From SCTD01 sp963781675 (lineage in GTDB: Bacteria > Actinomycetota > Actinomycetes > Mycobacteriales > SCTD01), in contig CAWAGF010000001.1 of the NCBI GenBank assembly GCA_963781675.1, positions 868,001 through 932,000 on the forward strand: a stretch of 64,000 nucleotides of DNA, given 5' to 3'. Shown piece by piece: positions 53,298 to 62,459 of this stretch (its first letter is position 1; the number at the start of each line of letters is the position of its first letter). The translations under genes and the position numbers were made by a program. The notes beneath the pieces were generated by a model. It was given only the letters and a program-made list of their open reading frames with translations, was not told the DNA's origin and made no database searches.

Positions 53298-53681
53298 ATG
53301 CGCCTCATGCTGCTCGTCGGGCTCGGCCTCACGCTCGTCGGGTGCAGCTTCGAGGAGGCCCCGGTGCCGTCCGCGTCCGGGAGCGCCGTTCCGAGCGTCC
53401 GGCCGGCCCTTCCCGCCGCGACGTCTGCCGCCCTCATCACCGGGCTCTCCACCATCAGCCCTGCGCTCGTCGCGGACCAGGAGGCGGCGGTCCGGAACAG
53501 CCAGGAGATCTGCGACGATGTCGCCATGCAGAAGCCTGCTGCCGAGATCCTCAACAACGCGCGCGTGCGCTTCGTGCAGGGGACGGCCCCGAACCTCACG
53601 GTGCTGCAGGGACAGGCCATCTTGTCGACCGTGAGGGCGAACCTCTGCCCTGGAGCTCCGTCAGCCGCGCCGACCTCGTGA
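53298..53681 (+). CDS. Small lipoprotein resembling the DUF732 group
   Basis: A 127-residue protein with a short lipoprotein signal (MRLMLLVGLGLTLVGCSF, lipobox LVGC). A helical domain follows with the two cysteines in SQEICDDVAMQKPA and STVRANLCPG. This cysteine placement and the ICDD motif are typical of DUF732-like actinobacterial secreted proteins. It is predicted to lie on the outer membrane face. Its function is unknown. Confidence 0.75.
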   Translation: MRLMLLVGLGLTLVGCSFEEAPVPSASGSAVPSVRPALPAATSAALITGLSTISPALVADQEAAVRNSQEICDDVAMQKPAAEILNNARVRFVQGTAPNLTVLQGQAILSTVRANLCPGAPSAAPTS

Positions 53682-53693
53682 CAGGAGCGCGTT

Positions 53694-54125
53694 GTGCAAG
53701 TGCTCGCCGCCTTCCTCGCTGACGAGGCGCAGGCCACCGGAGGGCGACTGGACGTACGAGGTGCCTGCTGGGACTCCTTGACGGCGCCCAGGTTCCCGGC
53801 GCGACACCCGCTGAACCTGGTCCTCCTCCTGCAACCGGCGCGCGGTGATCGCACGTTGCACGCCGGAGTCGTCGAGGTGACGGGGCCACAAGGGGAGCTC
53901 GCGCTACGGGTCGGGTTCGAGGTGGGGGTCGCGTCGCACGCTGAGCAGGTGCCTGTCGTCATCAGCGGCAGCGCCACCTTCACGCAGGCTGGCCGACGCA
54001 GGATTGCCGTCACACTCGGCGCGAAGGGGCGGTCGGGGCTCGAGTTCGACGTGCATGCTGCCCCCGTGGGACACCAGACGATCGACTGGGCTGCGGCAGG
54101 CCTCAACGGGCCGCTGACGCCCTAG
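53694..54125 (+). CDS. DUF6941-like protein
   Basis: A 143-residue protein from GTG 53694, 12 bp after the lipoprotein gene. MQVLAAFLADEAQATGGRLD, then VRGACWDSLTAPRFPARHPL, resembles the DUF6941 family, which has a similar start (a small beta-sandwich with a G-x-W-D turn). No catalytic motif is visible. It is convergent with the O-methyltransferase, and the two stops overlap by four bases. Confidence 0.65.
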   Translation: MQVLAAFLADEAQATGGRLDVRGACWDSLTAPRFPARHPLNLVLLLQPARGDRTLHAGVVEVTGPQGELALRVGFEVGVASHAEQVPVVISGSATFTQAGRRRIAVTLGAKGRSGLEFDVHAAPVGHQTIDWAAAGLNGPLTP

Positions 54126-54739
54126 GAGCTGGTGCGGGCCGCCACCAGCAGCCCGGTGCCGACCGGCACCGCCCCCGCCACGAAGCGCTCGTCGTCCCGC
54201 AGCGCCTTGGCGAACTCCCGCTGCGCCACCGTGTCGGCGTCCCGCGCGGACGCCTCCGCGACCCGGCCGCCGCCGAGGGCGCCGGCGAAGGCCACGATCC
54301 CGCCGGGGCGCAGCAGCCGGACGGCGGCGTTGAGGTAGTCGCCGTTCTCCGCGCGGTTGGCGTCGCAGAACAGCAGGTCGTACGCCCCGTCGGACAGCCG
54401 GGGGAGGACCTCGAGGGCGCGGCCGTGGATGAGGCGGGCGCGGCCCGCGGGGACGCCGGCCTCGGCGAGCGAGGTCTTGGCCAGCCGCTGGTGCTCGCCC
54501 TCGGCGTCGACGCTGGTGAGGATGCCGCCCTCGCGCATGCCGGCCAGCAGCCACAGCGAGGAGACGCCTGCGCCGGTGCCGAGCTCGACGACGGCCTTGG
54601 CGCTCGCGGCGGCGGCCAGGAAGCGCAGGGCCGCGCCGGTGGCCGGGTCGACGGCGGCGACGCCCACCTCGGCGGCGCGCTGGCGGGCCGCGAGCAGCGG
54701 CGGCTCCTCGGGCTGCCAGGCGGCGACCCACTCCGCCAC
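54122..54739 (-). CDS. O-methyltransferase (Rv1220c/CCoAOMT-like)
   Basis: A 205-residue SAM enzyme starting at GTG 54739. KAVVELGTGAGVSSLWLLAG is the SAM loop, followed by LTSVDAEGEHQRLAKTSLAE, RLIHGRALEVLPRLSDGAYD and LLFCDANRAENGDYLNAAVR, as in Rv1220c-type O-methyltransferases. This gene commonly lies upstream of sigE in actinobacteria and is divergent here too. The natural substrate is not known. Confidence 0.88.
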   Translation of the reverse strand: MAEWVAAWQPEEPPLLAARQRAAEVGVAAVDPATGAALRFLAAAASAKAVVELGTGAGVSSLWLLAGMREGGILTSVDAEGEHQRLAKTSLAEAGVPAGRARLIHGRALEVLPRLSDGAYDLLFCDANRAENGDYLNAAVRLLRPGGIVAFAGALGGGRVAEASARDADTVAQREFAKALRDDERFVAGAVPVGTGLLVAARTSS

Positions 54740-54844
54740 CGCGGCGCCCTCGATGGGCCCGGCGCCCTTGCCCTTGGTCGTGCTGCCCGACTCGATGACG
54801 GCCTCCGGAGGTGCGCTGGCGGGATGTCGGCGGCAGCCTAACGG

Positions 54845-54870
54845 GGAACGGCCACCCGCTTGAGGGCGTT
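54845..54870 (+). promoter_or_regulatory. ECF-type promoter upstream of sigE
   Basis: GGAAC (54845-54849) and CGTT (54867-54870) are separated by 17 bases. This is the classical -35/-10 pair recognised by SigE/SigH-type ECF factors, and it lies about 48 bp before the sigE ATG. It predicts positive autoregulation of sigE. Confidence 0.65.
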
Positions 54871-54917
54871 GAGGAGGAGGACCGCTTCACACGCCCCTCA
54901 CAGGGAGGCTGGGCACG

Positions 54918-55509
54918 ATGTCGACGACAGCGCTGCTGGGCACGCCCGGAGGAGGTGAGGTGGTCCTGAACGAGGACCTGTGGACGCCGCCGTCCTGGGA
55001 CGACGTCGTGCGCACGCACTCCGCCCGCGTCTACCGGCTCGCCTACCGCCTCACCGGCAACCAGCACGACGCCGAGGACCTCACGCAGGAGGTCTTCGTC
55101 CGCGTCTTCCGGTCGCTGTCGAGCTACACGCCCGGCACGTTCGAGGGCTGGCTGCACCGGATCACGACGAACCTGTTCCTCGACACCGTCCGCCGCAAGG
55201 CGCGCATCCGCTTCGACGCCCTGCCCGGACGACGCCGAGCGGCTGCCGAGCAAGGACCGCGGGCCCGCGCAGGTCTACGACGAGACGCACTTCGACCACG
55301 ACGTGCAGGCCGCGCTGGACGCCCTCCCGCCGGACTTCCGCGCTGCGGTCGTGCTGTGCGACCTCGAGGGCCTGTCGTACGACGAGATCGCTGCGACGCT
55401 CGGCATCAAGATCGGCACCGTCCGCTCGCGCATCCACCGCGGCCGGTCCCAGCTCCGCGCCGCGCTCGCCCACCGGGCGCCGGCCGCTCCGGAGGAGAGC
55501 AGCTCGTGA
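54918..55509 (+). CDS. sigE: ECF RNA polymerase sigma factor SigE (one frameshift)
   Basis: A sigma factor of about 196 residues that responds to envelope stress. Region 2 is DVVRTHSARVYRLAYRLTGN, then DAEDLTQEVFVRVFRSLSSY and GWLHRITTNLFLDTVRRKAR. Region 4 is LPPDFRAAVVLCDLEGLSYD, EIAATLGIKIGTVRSRIHRG. The frame shifts at about 55230, between FDALP and DDAERLPSKDRG. It is followed, with overlapping starts, by its anti-sigma factor, an RseB-like gene and htrA, the usual actinobacterial sigE locus. An ECF promoter precedes it. Confidence 0.92.
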
Positions 55510-56018
55510 GCGGGCACCTCGGCGAGGTCGCCGCCGCCCTGGTCGACGGCGAGCTGGACCACGTGGCCCGTGAACGCGCCCACCGGCACCTCGCGCACTG
55601 CGGCAGCTGCCGCGCCGAGGTCGACGCCCAGCGCCGGCTCAAGGCCACCCTCTCCGGCCTGGTGGCCGCCCCCGCGCCGGACGCCCTCGCGGCCCGGCTG
55701 CTCGCGCTGCAGGTGCCCGGAACCGACCGCGTCGAGGCGCCGGTCGGGCCGGTCCGCCCGGCCACTGTGCGACCCCCCGCAGGCCCGCGCAACCGCCGGC
55801 CCCGCGGCCGCGGGGTCCGCCGCCGTACCGCCGTCGGCACCGCTGTTGCCGCCCTCGGCGTCGTGGCGCTGGCGCTCGGCTCGCCGCAGCGCACCGCCAC
55901 GACACCGGTCGACCCGGCGACCGACTCGTTCGTCGTCGAGCACGTCGACACCACCAGCGAGGTCCCCCGCGTCGTGCAGGCCGGTCTCACCGGCGGGGGC
56001 GCGGGGAGCCCGAGGTGA
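55506..56018 (+). CDS. rseA: Anti-sigma-E factor RseA (zinc-binding, single membrane helix)
   Basis: A 170-residue protein starting at GTG 55506 inside the sigE stop. The N-terminal anti-sigma zinc domain has HRHLAHCGSCRAEVDAQRRL (HxxxCxxC), which binds and inhibits SigE in the cytoplasm. A membrane helix follows at about residues 105-125 (TAVGTAVAALGVVALALGS), with an outside segment to the C-terminus. Release occurs by proteolysis or redox change in homologues. Co-translation with sigE favours a stoichiometric pair. Confidence 0.87.
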   Translation: MSGHLGEVAAALVDGELDHVARERAHRHLAHCGSCRAEVDAQRRLKATLSGLVAAPAPDALAARLLALQVPGTDRVEAPVGPVRPATVRPPAGPRNRRPRGRGVRRRTAVGTAVAALGVVALALGSPQRTATTPVDPATDSFVVEHVDTTSEVPRVVQAGLTGGGAGSPR

Positions 56019-57019
56019 CCCGCCGCCGGCTGCTCGCCGCAGCCGTCGGTGCAGGAGTGGTGCTGGCGGGGCTGCCCGCGCTGGCCGACGTGGACGCCGG
56101 CAGCACCGGAGCGGAGTCCGCCGAGGCGCAGGCGCTCGCGCTGCTCGACCGGGCCGCGCAGGCGGGCCGGCGGCTCAGCTACACCGGCACGCAGTACGTC
56201 GCGAGCTGGCGCGGCGGCGACGCGGCCACCGAGATCGTCGAGCTCAGCCACGACCCGTCGACCGGGTCGGTCGTCTCCGGCGGCCACGCGGTCGGCGCCA
56301 CCGCGACGCTGGACCCGCGGATGATCGCGCGGCTGTCCGCGTCGTACGCCCTGCGCGTCACCGGTCCGGGCCGCTGCACCGGCCGGGCGGCCTCGGTCGT
56401 GGAGGCCCGCCGCGGTGACGGCCAGGTGGCCGGGCGCTTCTGGGTGGACCGCGCTACCGGGATGCTGCTGCGCCGCGAGGTGTTCGACGCCGACGGGGAG
56501 CGGGTGAGCAGCAGCGCGTTCGTCGACCTCGAGGTCCGGGCGGCGGCTCCCGCGGCGCCCGTCCTGGCCTTCACCGCCCGCTCCGGGGGCGAGCGCCCGT
56601 CGGAGCTCGCCGTCGAGCGGCTGCGCCGCGACGGCTGGCTCGTGCCGGAGTCGCTCCCGGAGGGCTTCCGGCTGTTCGAGACCCGCCGCAACGGCGCCGT
56701 CCTGCACCTGGCCTACACCGACGGGCTCTCGACCCTGTCGCTGTTCGCGCAGGACGGCGAGCTAGGGAGCGAGCCGATGCACGGCTTCGCCGCCGAGCGC
56801 GTCGGCGACCGCCCGGTGTGGGTGCGCCGGGAGGCGCCGGAGCGGGTCGTGTGGGCCGGCGGGGGTCGCGTCTGGACGCTGGTGTCCGACGCTCCCGAGG
56901 ACGCCGTGGTCGCCGCGCTGGAGGCGCTGCCCCGCGACGAGGCGCCCGACGACGGCCTGCGCTCCCGCCTGGGTCGCGGGCTGAGCCGCCTGGGCGGGAT
57001 GCTGAACCCGTTCGGCTGA
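56015..57019 (+). CDS. RseB/MucB-like sigma-E regulatory lipid-sensing protein
   Basis: A 334-residue secreted protein starting at GTG 56015 with a signal peptide (VTRRRLLAAAVGAGVVLAGL, cleaved near ALA). The MucB/RseB N-terminal domain is seen in GRRLSYTGTQYVASWRGG and RFWVDRATGMLLRREVFDAD, and the C-terminal domain in GFRLFETRRNGAVLHLAYTD. RseB-type proteins modulate the anti-sigma factor from the outside. The start overlaps the rseA stop by four bases. No cysteine pair typical of Gram-negative RseB is apparent. Confidence 0.83.
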   Translation: MTRRRLLAAAVGAGVVLAGLPALADVDAGSTGAESAEAQALALLDRAAQAGRRLSYTGTQYVASWRGGDAATEIVELSHDPSTGSVVSGGHAVGATATLDPRMIARLSASYALRVTGPGRCTGRAASVVEARRGDGQVAGRFWVDRATGMLLRREVFDADGERVSSSAFVDLEVRAAAPAAPVLAFTARSGGERPSELAVERLRRDGWLVPESLPEGFRLFETRRNGAVLHLAYTDGLSTLSLFAQDGELGSEPMHGFAAERVGDRPVWVRREAPERVVWAGGGRVWTLVSDAPEDAVVAALEALPRDEAPDDGLRSRLGRGLSRLGGMLNPFG

Positions 57020-57027
57020 GACCTGAC

Positions 57028-57038
57028 GGGGACTTCAC
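57028..57038 (+). repeat. Possible half-copy of the dispersed palindrome
   Basis: GGGGACTTCAC matches the right arm end of the palindrome at 7828-7838 and 63420-63430, but no left arm is present. It lies between the rseB-like gene and htrA. Eleven bases is a weak match that could be chance. Confidence 0.3.
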
Positions 57039-57093
57039 ACCCTGCGGGGAAGACTGTCCGCAGGAAGCCTGCACCGCCCGTCCCGGAGGAACC

Positions 57094-58456
57094 GTGAACG
57101 ACGCCCGCCAGCCCGGCCCTGAGTCCGCCGGCCCCGACGCCCCGCCGCCCAGCCCGTGGTGGTCGCGCCCGGAGGACCAGTGGGCCGGACCGCAGCAGCA
57201 GCAGCCCGCCTACGGCAGCGCGGGGTACGGCACCCCCTCGGCGACCCCGCCCGCGGACGACCCGTGGAGCCGGCCCACCACCCGGGCGACGTTCCCCTCC
57301 GGCGCGCAGGCCTGGGGCTACCCGACCGACACGATCGGCGCGGCCGTGCCGCCGCCGGAGAAGAGGTCGCGCCGCGGGCTCGGCACGGCCGCGGCGGTCC
57401 TTGCGACCGCCCTGGTGGCCGGCGGCGTCGGCGGCGTCGTGGGTGCCCGCAGCGGCGGCAGCGACGGCCTGCTCGACAGCGGCGCCTCGCTCGGCGGCGG
57501 CGGCAGCACCACGGCCACCGTGGACCGCGCCCCGGACTCCGTCGCGGGCATCGCCGCGCGGGTCATGCAGAGCACCGTCAGCATCGCCGTACGGGGCGGC
57601 GGCGGGAGCGGCACCGGCTCCGGCGTCGTCATCCGCAGCGACGGCTACATCCTCACCAACAACCACGTCGTGGAGTCGGCGGCCGACGGCGGCCAGATCA
57701 CCGTCACCTTGGACGCGGGCGAGGCCGAGCTGCCCGCCGACATCGTCGGGCTCGACCCGGTCACCGACCTCGCCGTCATCCGGGTCCGGAGCGACCGCGA
57801 CCTCTCGGCCGCCTCGCTGGGCCAGTCCCGCGCCCTGGTCGTCGGCGACCCGGTCATCGCCATCGGCTCCCCGCTGGGGCTGTCCGGCACCGTCACCACC
57901 GGCATCGTCAGCGCGCTGAACCGCACCGTCAACGTGGGCCAGTTCCCGCTGTTCAACGCCATCCAGACCGATGCGGCGATCAACCCCGGCAACTCCGGCG
58001 GCGCGCTGGTCAACGCCAAGGGCGAGGTCATCGGCATCAACTCCGCCATCGCGACGCTGGGCGGCGGCGGGCTGTTCGGCGGCGAGCAGAGCGGCGGCAA
58101 CATCGGCGTCGGCTTCTCGATCCCGATCGACGAGGCGCGCTCCGTCGCCGAGGAGATCATCCGCACCGGCCGCGCGACCCACCCGAGCATCGGCGTCTCG
58201 GCGACGACGGTCAGCGGGCAGGACCGCGACGGCGCGCTGGTGCGCGAGCTCACCTCCGGCGGCGCCGCCGGCCGGTCCGGGCTCGAGCCGGGCGACCTCA
58301 TCGTCAAGGTCGACGACGAGGAGGTCACGCAGCGTCGACGAGCTGATCCTCGCCATCCGCCGCAACGCGGTCGGCGACACCGTCACGGTGACCTACGTCC
58401 GGGACGGCCGCACCCGCACCGCCGAGCTCGTGCTGCAGGACCTGCGCCGCAGCTGA
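57094..58456 (+). CDS. htrA: HtrA/DegP-type membrane-anchored serine protease with PDZ domain (one frameshift)
   Basis: An approximately 453-residue protein. It has a Pro/Gln-rich cytoplasmic N-terminus, one membrane helix (AAAVLATALVAGGVGGVVGA), then a trypsin-like domain with the catalytic triad: His in YILTNNHVVESA, Asp in VGLDPVTDLAVIRV, Ser in INPGNSGGALVNAKGEVIG. The PDZ domain includes GRSGLEPGDLIVKVDDEEVT. The frame shifts at about 58332, just before SVDELILAIRRNAVGDTV. GGAGGAA precedes GTG 57094. It degrades misfolded secreted proteins and in homologues feeds back on the SigE system. Confidence 0.9.
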
Positions 58457-58478
58457 TCCGGGCCGTACGCTGAGCCAG

Positions 58479-58820
58479 GTGTTCGAGAGCCTGGGCTGGG
58501 GCGAGATCGCGGTCCTGCTCGTCCTGGCGCTGTTCGTGTTCGGGCCCGAGCGGCTCCCGGGCATGGCGGCCGAGGCCGGCCGGGGCCTGCGGCAGCGTCC
58601 GCCTGTACGTCAAGGGGATGACCGAGGACCTCAAGACCGAGCTCGGCCCGGAGCTCGGCGACGTCGACCTGGCCTCGCTGCACCCGCGCACCTTCGTGCA
58701 GAAGCACCTGTTCAGCGACGACGACCGGACCCGACCCGGCGGTCGGGCGGCCGCGCAGCCGGGCGGGCGCACCGCTGGCCGCGGGCGAGCCGGCGCCCTG
58801 GGACCCCGACGACGACCTGA
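58479..58820 (+). CDS. tatB: Twin-arginine translocase subunit TatB (two frameshifts)
   Basis: A component of the Sec-independent translocase. It starts at GTG 58479 with FESLGWGEIAVLLVLALFVF and GPERLPGMAAEAGRGLRQ, the single amphipathic membrane helix and hinge of TatB. The next part is YVKGMTEDLKTELGPELGDV, and the expected acidic Pro-rich ending (EPAPWDPDDD) is present in another frame. Breaks lie at about 58598 and 58735-58815. The position after htrA and before convergent mrp is the conserved actinobacterial order. tatA and tatC are not in the window. Confidence 0.85.
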   Translation: MFESLGWGEIAVLLVLALFVFGPERLPGMAAEAGRGLRQRPPVRQGDDRGPQDRARPGARRRRPGLAAPAHLRAEAPVQRRRPDPTRRSGGRAAGRAHRWPRASRRPGTPTTT

Positions 58821-58821
58821 G

Positions 58822-59971
58822 CGGTCGCAGCGGCGCGCGCGGGGACAGGCCGAGCGACATCCCGGCGAGGCCGCGCGGCTTGCCGGACAGCGCCTCGGTG
58901 ACCTCGAGCAGCGCCCGGCAGGCGGTCGCGGTGGGGTCGGACAGCACGAGCGGCTGGCCGCTGTCGCCGCCCTCGCGCAGGCGCACGTCGATCGGGATCT
59001 GGCCGAGCAGCGGCACCTTCGCGCCGAGCCGGGTGGACAGCGAGCTCGCGACGGCCTGCCCGCCACCGGCGCCGAAGACGTCGATCTTCTCGTCGCAGTG
59101 CGGGCACTCGAGGTAGCTCATGTTCTCGACCACGCCGGCGATGCGCTGGTGGGTCTGCAGCGCGATCGAGCCCGGCGCGCTCGGCGACCTCCTGCGCGGC
59201 CAGCTGGGGGGTCGTCACGACGAGGATCTCGGCGCTCGGGACGAGCTGCGCGACGGAGATCGCGACGTCGCCGGTGCCGGGCGGCAGGTCCATGAGCAGC
59301 ACGTCGAGGTCGCCCCAGTAGACGTCGGCGAGGAACTGCTGCAGCGCGCGGTGCAGCATCGGCCCGCGCCACACGACCGGGGTGTTGTCCTTGGTGAACA
59401 TGCCGATCGAGATGACCTTCACGCCGTGCGCGGACGGCGGCATGATCATCGACTCGACCTGGGTCGGGCGGTGCTGCACGCCGAGCATGCGCGGCACGCT
59501 GAAGCCGTAGATGTCGGCGTCGAGGACGCCGACGTTCAGGCCCTTCTGCGCCATCGCGGCGGCGAGGTTGACCGTGACGCTCGACTTGCCGACGCCGCCC
59601 TTGCCGGAGGCGACCGCGAAGACCTTCGTGAGCGAGCCGGGCAGGGCGAACGGGATGTCGCGCACCGGGTTGTCGCCGCGCAGCAGCGTCTGCAGCTCCT
59701 GGCGCTGCTCGGTGCTCATGACGTCGAGCTCGACCTCCACGCTCGTGACGCCGGGCAGCGCGCCGACCGCGTCGGTCACCCGCTAGGTGATGGTGTCCTT
59801 CATCGGGCAGCCGCTGACGGTCAGGTAGATGCCGACGCGGGCGATGCCGTCCGCGTCGACGACCGGCCGACTTGACCATGCCGAGCTCGGTGACCGGGCG
59901 GCGGATCTCGGGGTCGATGACGGTCGACAGCGCAGCGGTCAGCTGCTCGTCCGTGGGCAGGGCAGGGTCAA
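58822..59971 (-). CDS. mrp: Mrp/ApbC iron-sulfur carrier ATPase (three or more frameshifts)
   Basis: A P-loop NTPase of about 385 residues that delivers Fe-S clusters. The N-terminal DUF59/MIP18 domain has LSTVIDPEIRRPVTELGMVK and GIYLTVSGCPMKDTI. The ATPase has VFAVASGKGGVGKSSVTVNL (deviant Walker A) and DLDVLLMDLPPGTGDVAISV, and the cluster-binding ENMSYLECPHCDEKIDVFG gives CPHC. Frame changes are at about 59868, 59785 and 59175. The start (near 59971) and the 3' end (where it meets tatB) are approximate because of these errors. It is convergent with tatB. Confidence 0.87.
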
Positions 59972-60029
59972 CGGGTTCCTTGCGCAGAGGGCGTGTCGTG
60001 GCCCTCGATCGTACGTCCGGGCCGTGGGG

Positions 60030-60892
60030 TCAGCCCTGCAGAGCCGCGATGGCCTCGGCGGTCGCGAGGGTGCGGCGGGCGTTGTCGACGTGCAGGTTCT
60101 CGATCATGCGGCCGTCGACGGTGACGACGCCCTTGCCCTCGCGCTCGGCCTCGTCGAAGGCCGCGATGACGCGCTGCGCGTGCTCCACGTCGTCGGGCAC
60201 GGAGCCCAGACGGCGTTGGCCAGCTCGACCTGCGACGGGTGCACGAGGGTCTTGCCGTCGAAGCCCAGCTGCGTAGCCCTGACGCGCCTCGGCCTCGAAG
60301 CCCTCGAGCGTCCTTGACGTCGTTGTAGACGCCGTCGAGCGCCACGATGCCCGGCCTCGCGCGCGGCGAGCAGCGCGGTGGCCAGGTGCGGCAGCAGCGG
60401 CGCGCGCCCCGGGACGAGCTGCGCCCGCAGCTCCTTGGCCAGGTCGTTGGTGCCCATGACCAGCACGTCCACCTGCGGGTGCGCGGCGATCTCGCGGACG
60501 CTGAAGATCGCCGACGGCGTCTCGACCATGGCCCAGATGCGGGTGTCCGGCCCGACCGCGGCGGCCACCTGCGCCAGGTGGTCGGGGCCGCTGACCTTGG
60601 GGATGACGACGGCGTGCGGCCCAGCGGCCGCCGCCGCCTTCAGGTCGGCCTCGCCCCACGGGCGTGTCCAGCCCGTTGCAGCGGATCGTCAGCGTGCGGT
60701 CCGCCGTACTCGCCGGACGGCGACCGCGGCGCACGCCTGCTCGCGCGCGGTCTCCTTGGCGTCGGGGGCGACGGCGTCCTCGAGGTCGAAGATGATCGCG
60801 TCGGCCGGGATCGTCTTCGCCTTCTCCAGCGCGCGGGCGTTGGAGGACGGCATGTACAGCACGGAGCGCAGGACCTTCGGGGACGTGCTCAC
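60030..60892 (-). CDS. HpcH/HpaI (CitE-like) aldolase/lyase (several frameshifts)
   Basis: A CitE-superfamily protein of about 285 residues starting at GTG 60892 with VLRSVLYMPSSNARALEKAK and DAIIFDLEDAVAPDAKETAR, the metal-binding glutamate region. RIWAMVETPSAIFSVREIAA carries the second conserved Glu, and DGKTLVHPSQVELAN closes the pattern. The frame changes at about 60710, 60355, 60310 and 60210. Characterised relatives split citramalyl-CoA or malyl-CoA, or are malyl-CoA thioesterases. The start overlaps the stop of the mcl-like gene, so they form an operon. Confidence 0.8.
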
Positions 60893-61935
60893 AGTCCGTA
60901 CGCCTCCGCCAGCTCGGGGTCGCGCCTGGCCAGGTCCTGCGCCAGCTGCAGCACCACCTGGCACTGCTTGTACGTCGCGTCGTCCTGCATCTTGCCGTCG
61001 ATCATCACGGCGCCGGCGCCGCCCTCGGGCATCTCCGCGACGACCTTCTTGGCCCACTGCACGTCGGCCACCTCGGGGGAGAAGACGCGCCTGGCGATGT
61101 CGACCTGCACCGGGTGCAGCGTCCACGTGCCGACGCAGCCGAGCAGGTAGGCGTTGCGGAACTGGTCCTCGCAGGCGACCACGTCCTTGATGTCGCCGAA
61201 CGGGCCGTAGTAGGCGTAGATCCCGGCCTGCACGCAGGCGTCGACCATGCGCGCCACCGTGTAGTGCCAGAGGTCCTGCTGGTACGTGGCGCGCTCGACG
61301 CCCTCGCCGAGCGGGTCCTGCCGTACGAGGTAGCCGGGGTGGCCGCCGCCGACGCGGGTGGTCTTCATGCGGCGGTCCGCGGCGAGGTCGGCCGGGCCGA
61401 GCGAGATGCCCTGCATGCGCGGCGACGCCTGGCAGATCTCCTCGACGCGGCTCATGCCGGAGGCGGTCTCCAGGATGGCGTGCACCTGGATCGGCCGGGT
61501 GACGCCGCCCTTGGCCTCGAGCTGGGCGAGCAGCCGGTCGACGTAGTGGATGTCCTCGGGGCCCTCCACCTTCGGGACCATCACCACGTCGAGCCGGTTG
61601 CCGACCTCGGTGACCAGCGTCGTGAGGTCGTCGAGCACCCAGGGGCTGTCGAGGGAGTTGACGCGCGTCCAGAGCTGGCAGTCGCCGAGGTCGGCGGTCT
61701 TCGCGACCTCGACCAGACCGGCGCGGGCGGCCTCCTTGTTGGAGGCCAGGATCGCGTCCTCGAGGTTGCCGAGCAGCACGTCGACCTTGGTGGCGAGGTC
61801 CGGGACCTTCGCGACCATCTTCGGGTTCGACGGGTCGAAGAAGTGGATCATCCTCGACGGGCGCCACGGGATCTCGCGGAGCGGCTCGGGGGCACCGACG
61901 GCCAGCGGGCGGAAGAAGTCCTTGGGGCTGCGCAC
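60889..61935 (-). CDS. mcl: L-malyl-CoA/beta-methylmalyl-CoA lyase-like protein
   Basis: A 348-residue protein, the same length as the Chloroflexus malyl-CoA lyase it closely resembles. MRSPKDFFRPLAVGAPEPLR, PSRMIHFFDPSNPKMVAKVP, LLGNLEDAILASNKEAARAG, then ISLGPADLAADRRMKTTRVG and AGAVMIDGKMQDDATYKQCQ are all characteristic. It reversibly cleaves malyl-CoA to acetyl-CoA and glyoxylate, or beta-methylmalyl-CoA to propionyl-CoA and glyoxylate, as in the ethylmalonyl-CoA or 3-hydroxypropionate routes. It is divergent from the MarR gene, with about 40 bp between starts. The frame is intact. Confidence 0.88.
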   Translation of the reverse strand: MRSPKDFFRPLAVGAPEPLREIPWRPSRMIHFFDPSNPKMVAKVPDLATKVDVLLGNLEDAILASNKEAARAGLVEVAKTADLGDCQLWTRVNSLDSPWVLDDLTTLVTEVGNRLDVVMVPKVEGPEDIHYVDRLLAQLEAKGGVTRPIQVHAILETASGMSRVEEICQASPRMQGISLGPADLAADRRMKTTRVGGGHPGYLVRQDPLGEGVERATYQQDLWHYTVARMVDACVQAGIYAYYGPFGDIKDVVACEDQFRNAYLLGCVGTWTLHPVQVDIARRVFSPEVADVQWAKKVVAEMPEGGAGAVMIDGKMQDDATYKQCQVVLQLAQDLARRDPELAEAYGL

Positions 61936-61976
61936 GGGTGCAGGCTATTGCTCGCCTGCAGGCCTACGCTGACAGG

Positions 61977-62459
61977 GTGACCGTGCAGGAGGGGCTGAGC
62001 GCTGCGGAGCTGCTCGCCTGGCGCACGTTCCTGCGGGCGCACGCCACCGTCACCCGCCGGCTCGAGGCCGAGCTCGTGGCCGAGCACGAGCTGCCGCTCG
62101 CGTCGTACGACGTCCTGGTGCAGCTGTCCGAGGCGCCCGGCCGGCGGCTGCGGATGACCGAGCTGGCCGACCGGGTGCTGCTGTCCCGGTCCGGACTGAC
62201 CCGTCTCGCGGACCGGCTGGAGCGCGACGGGCTGCTCACGCGCGAGGCCTGCCCGAGCGACGCCCGCGGGACGCTCGCCGTGCTCACCGACCAGGGGCTG
62301 GCCAAGCTCGAGGAGGCGTGGCGCACGCACCGCCGCGGCGTCGCGGAGCACGTCACCGGCAAGCTCACGGCCGACGAGGTCGCCCGGCTCGGGGAGCTGC
62401 TCGGCAAGCTCGTGGGCGACGGGCCGCTGCCCGAGGACGCCTGCGACGGCAAGCGCTGA
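61977..62459 (+). CDS. MarR family transcriptional regulator
   Basis: A 160-residue DNA-binding protein starting at GTG 61977. The winged helix is seen in LPLASYDVLVQLSEAPGRRL, RMTELADRVLLSRSGLTRLA and DRLERDGLLTREACPSDARG. MarR proteins usually repress nearby or divergent genes and release DNA when a ligand binds. Candidates are the overlapping azlC-azlD pair downstream and the divergent mcl-citE operon. The frame is intact. Confidence 0.9.
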   Translation: MTVQEGLSAAELLAWRTFLRAHATVTRRLEAELVAEHELPLASYDVLVQLSEAPGRRLRMTELADRVLLSRSGLTRLADRLERDGLLTREACPSDARGTLAVLTDQGLAKLEEAWRTHRRGVAEHVTGKLTADEVARLGELLGKLVGDGPLPEDACDGKR

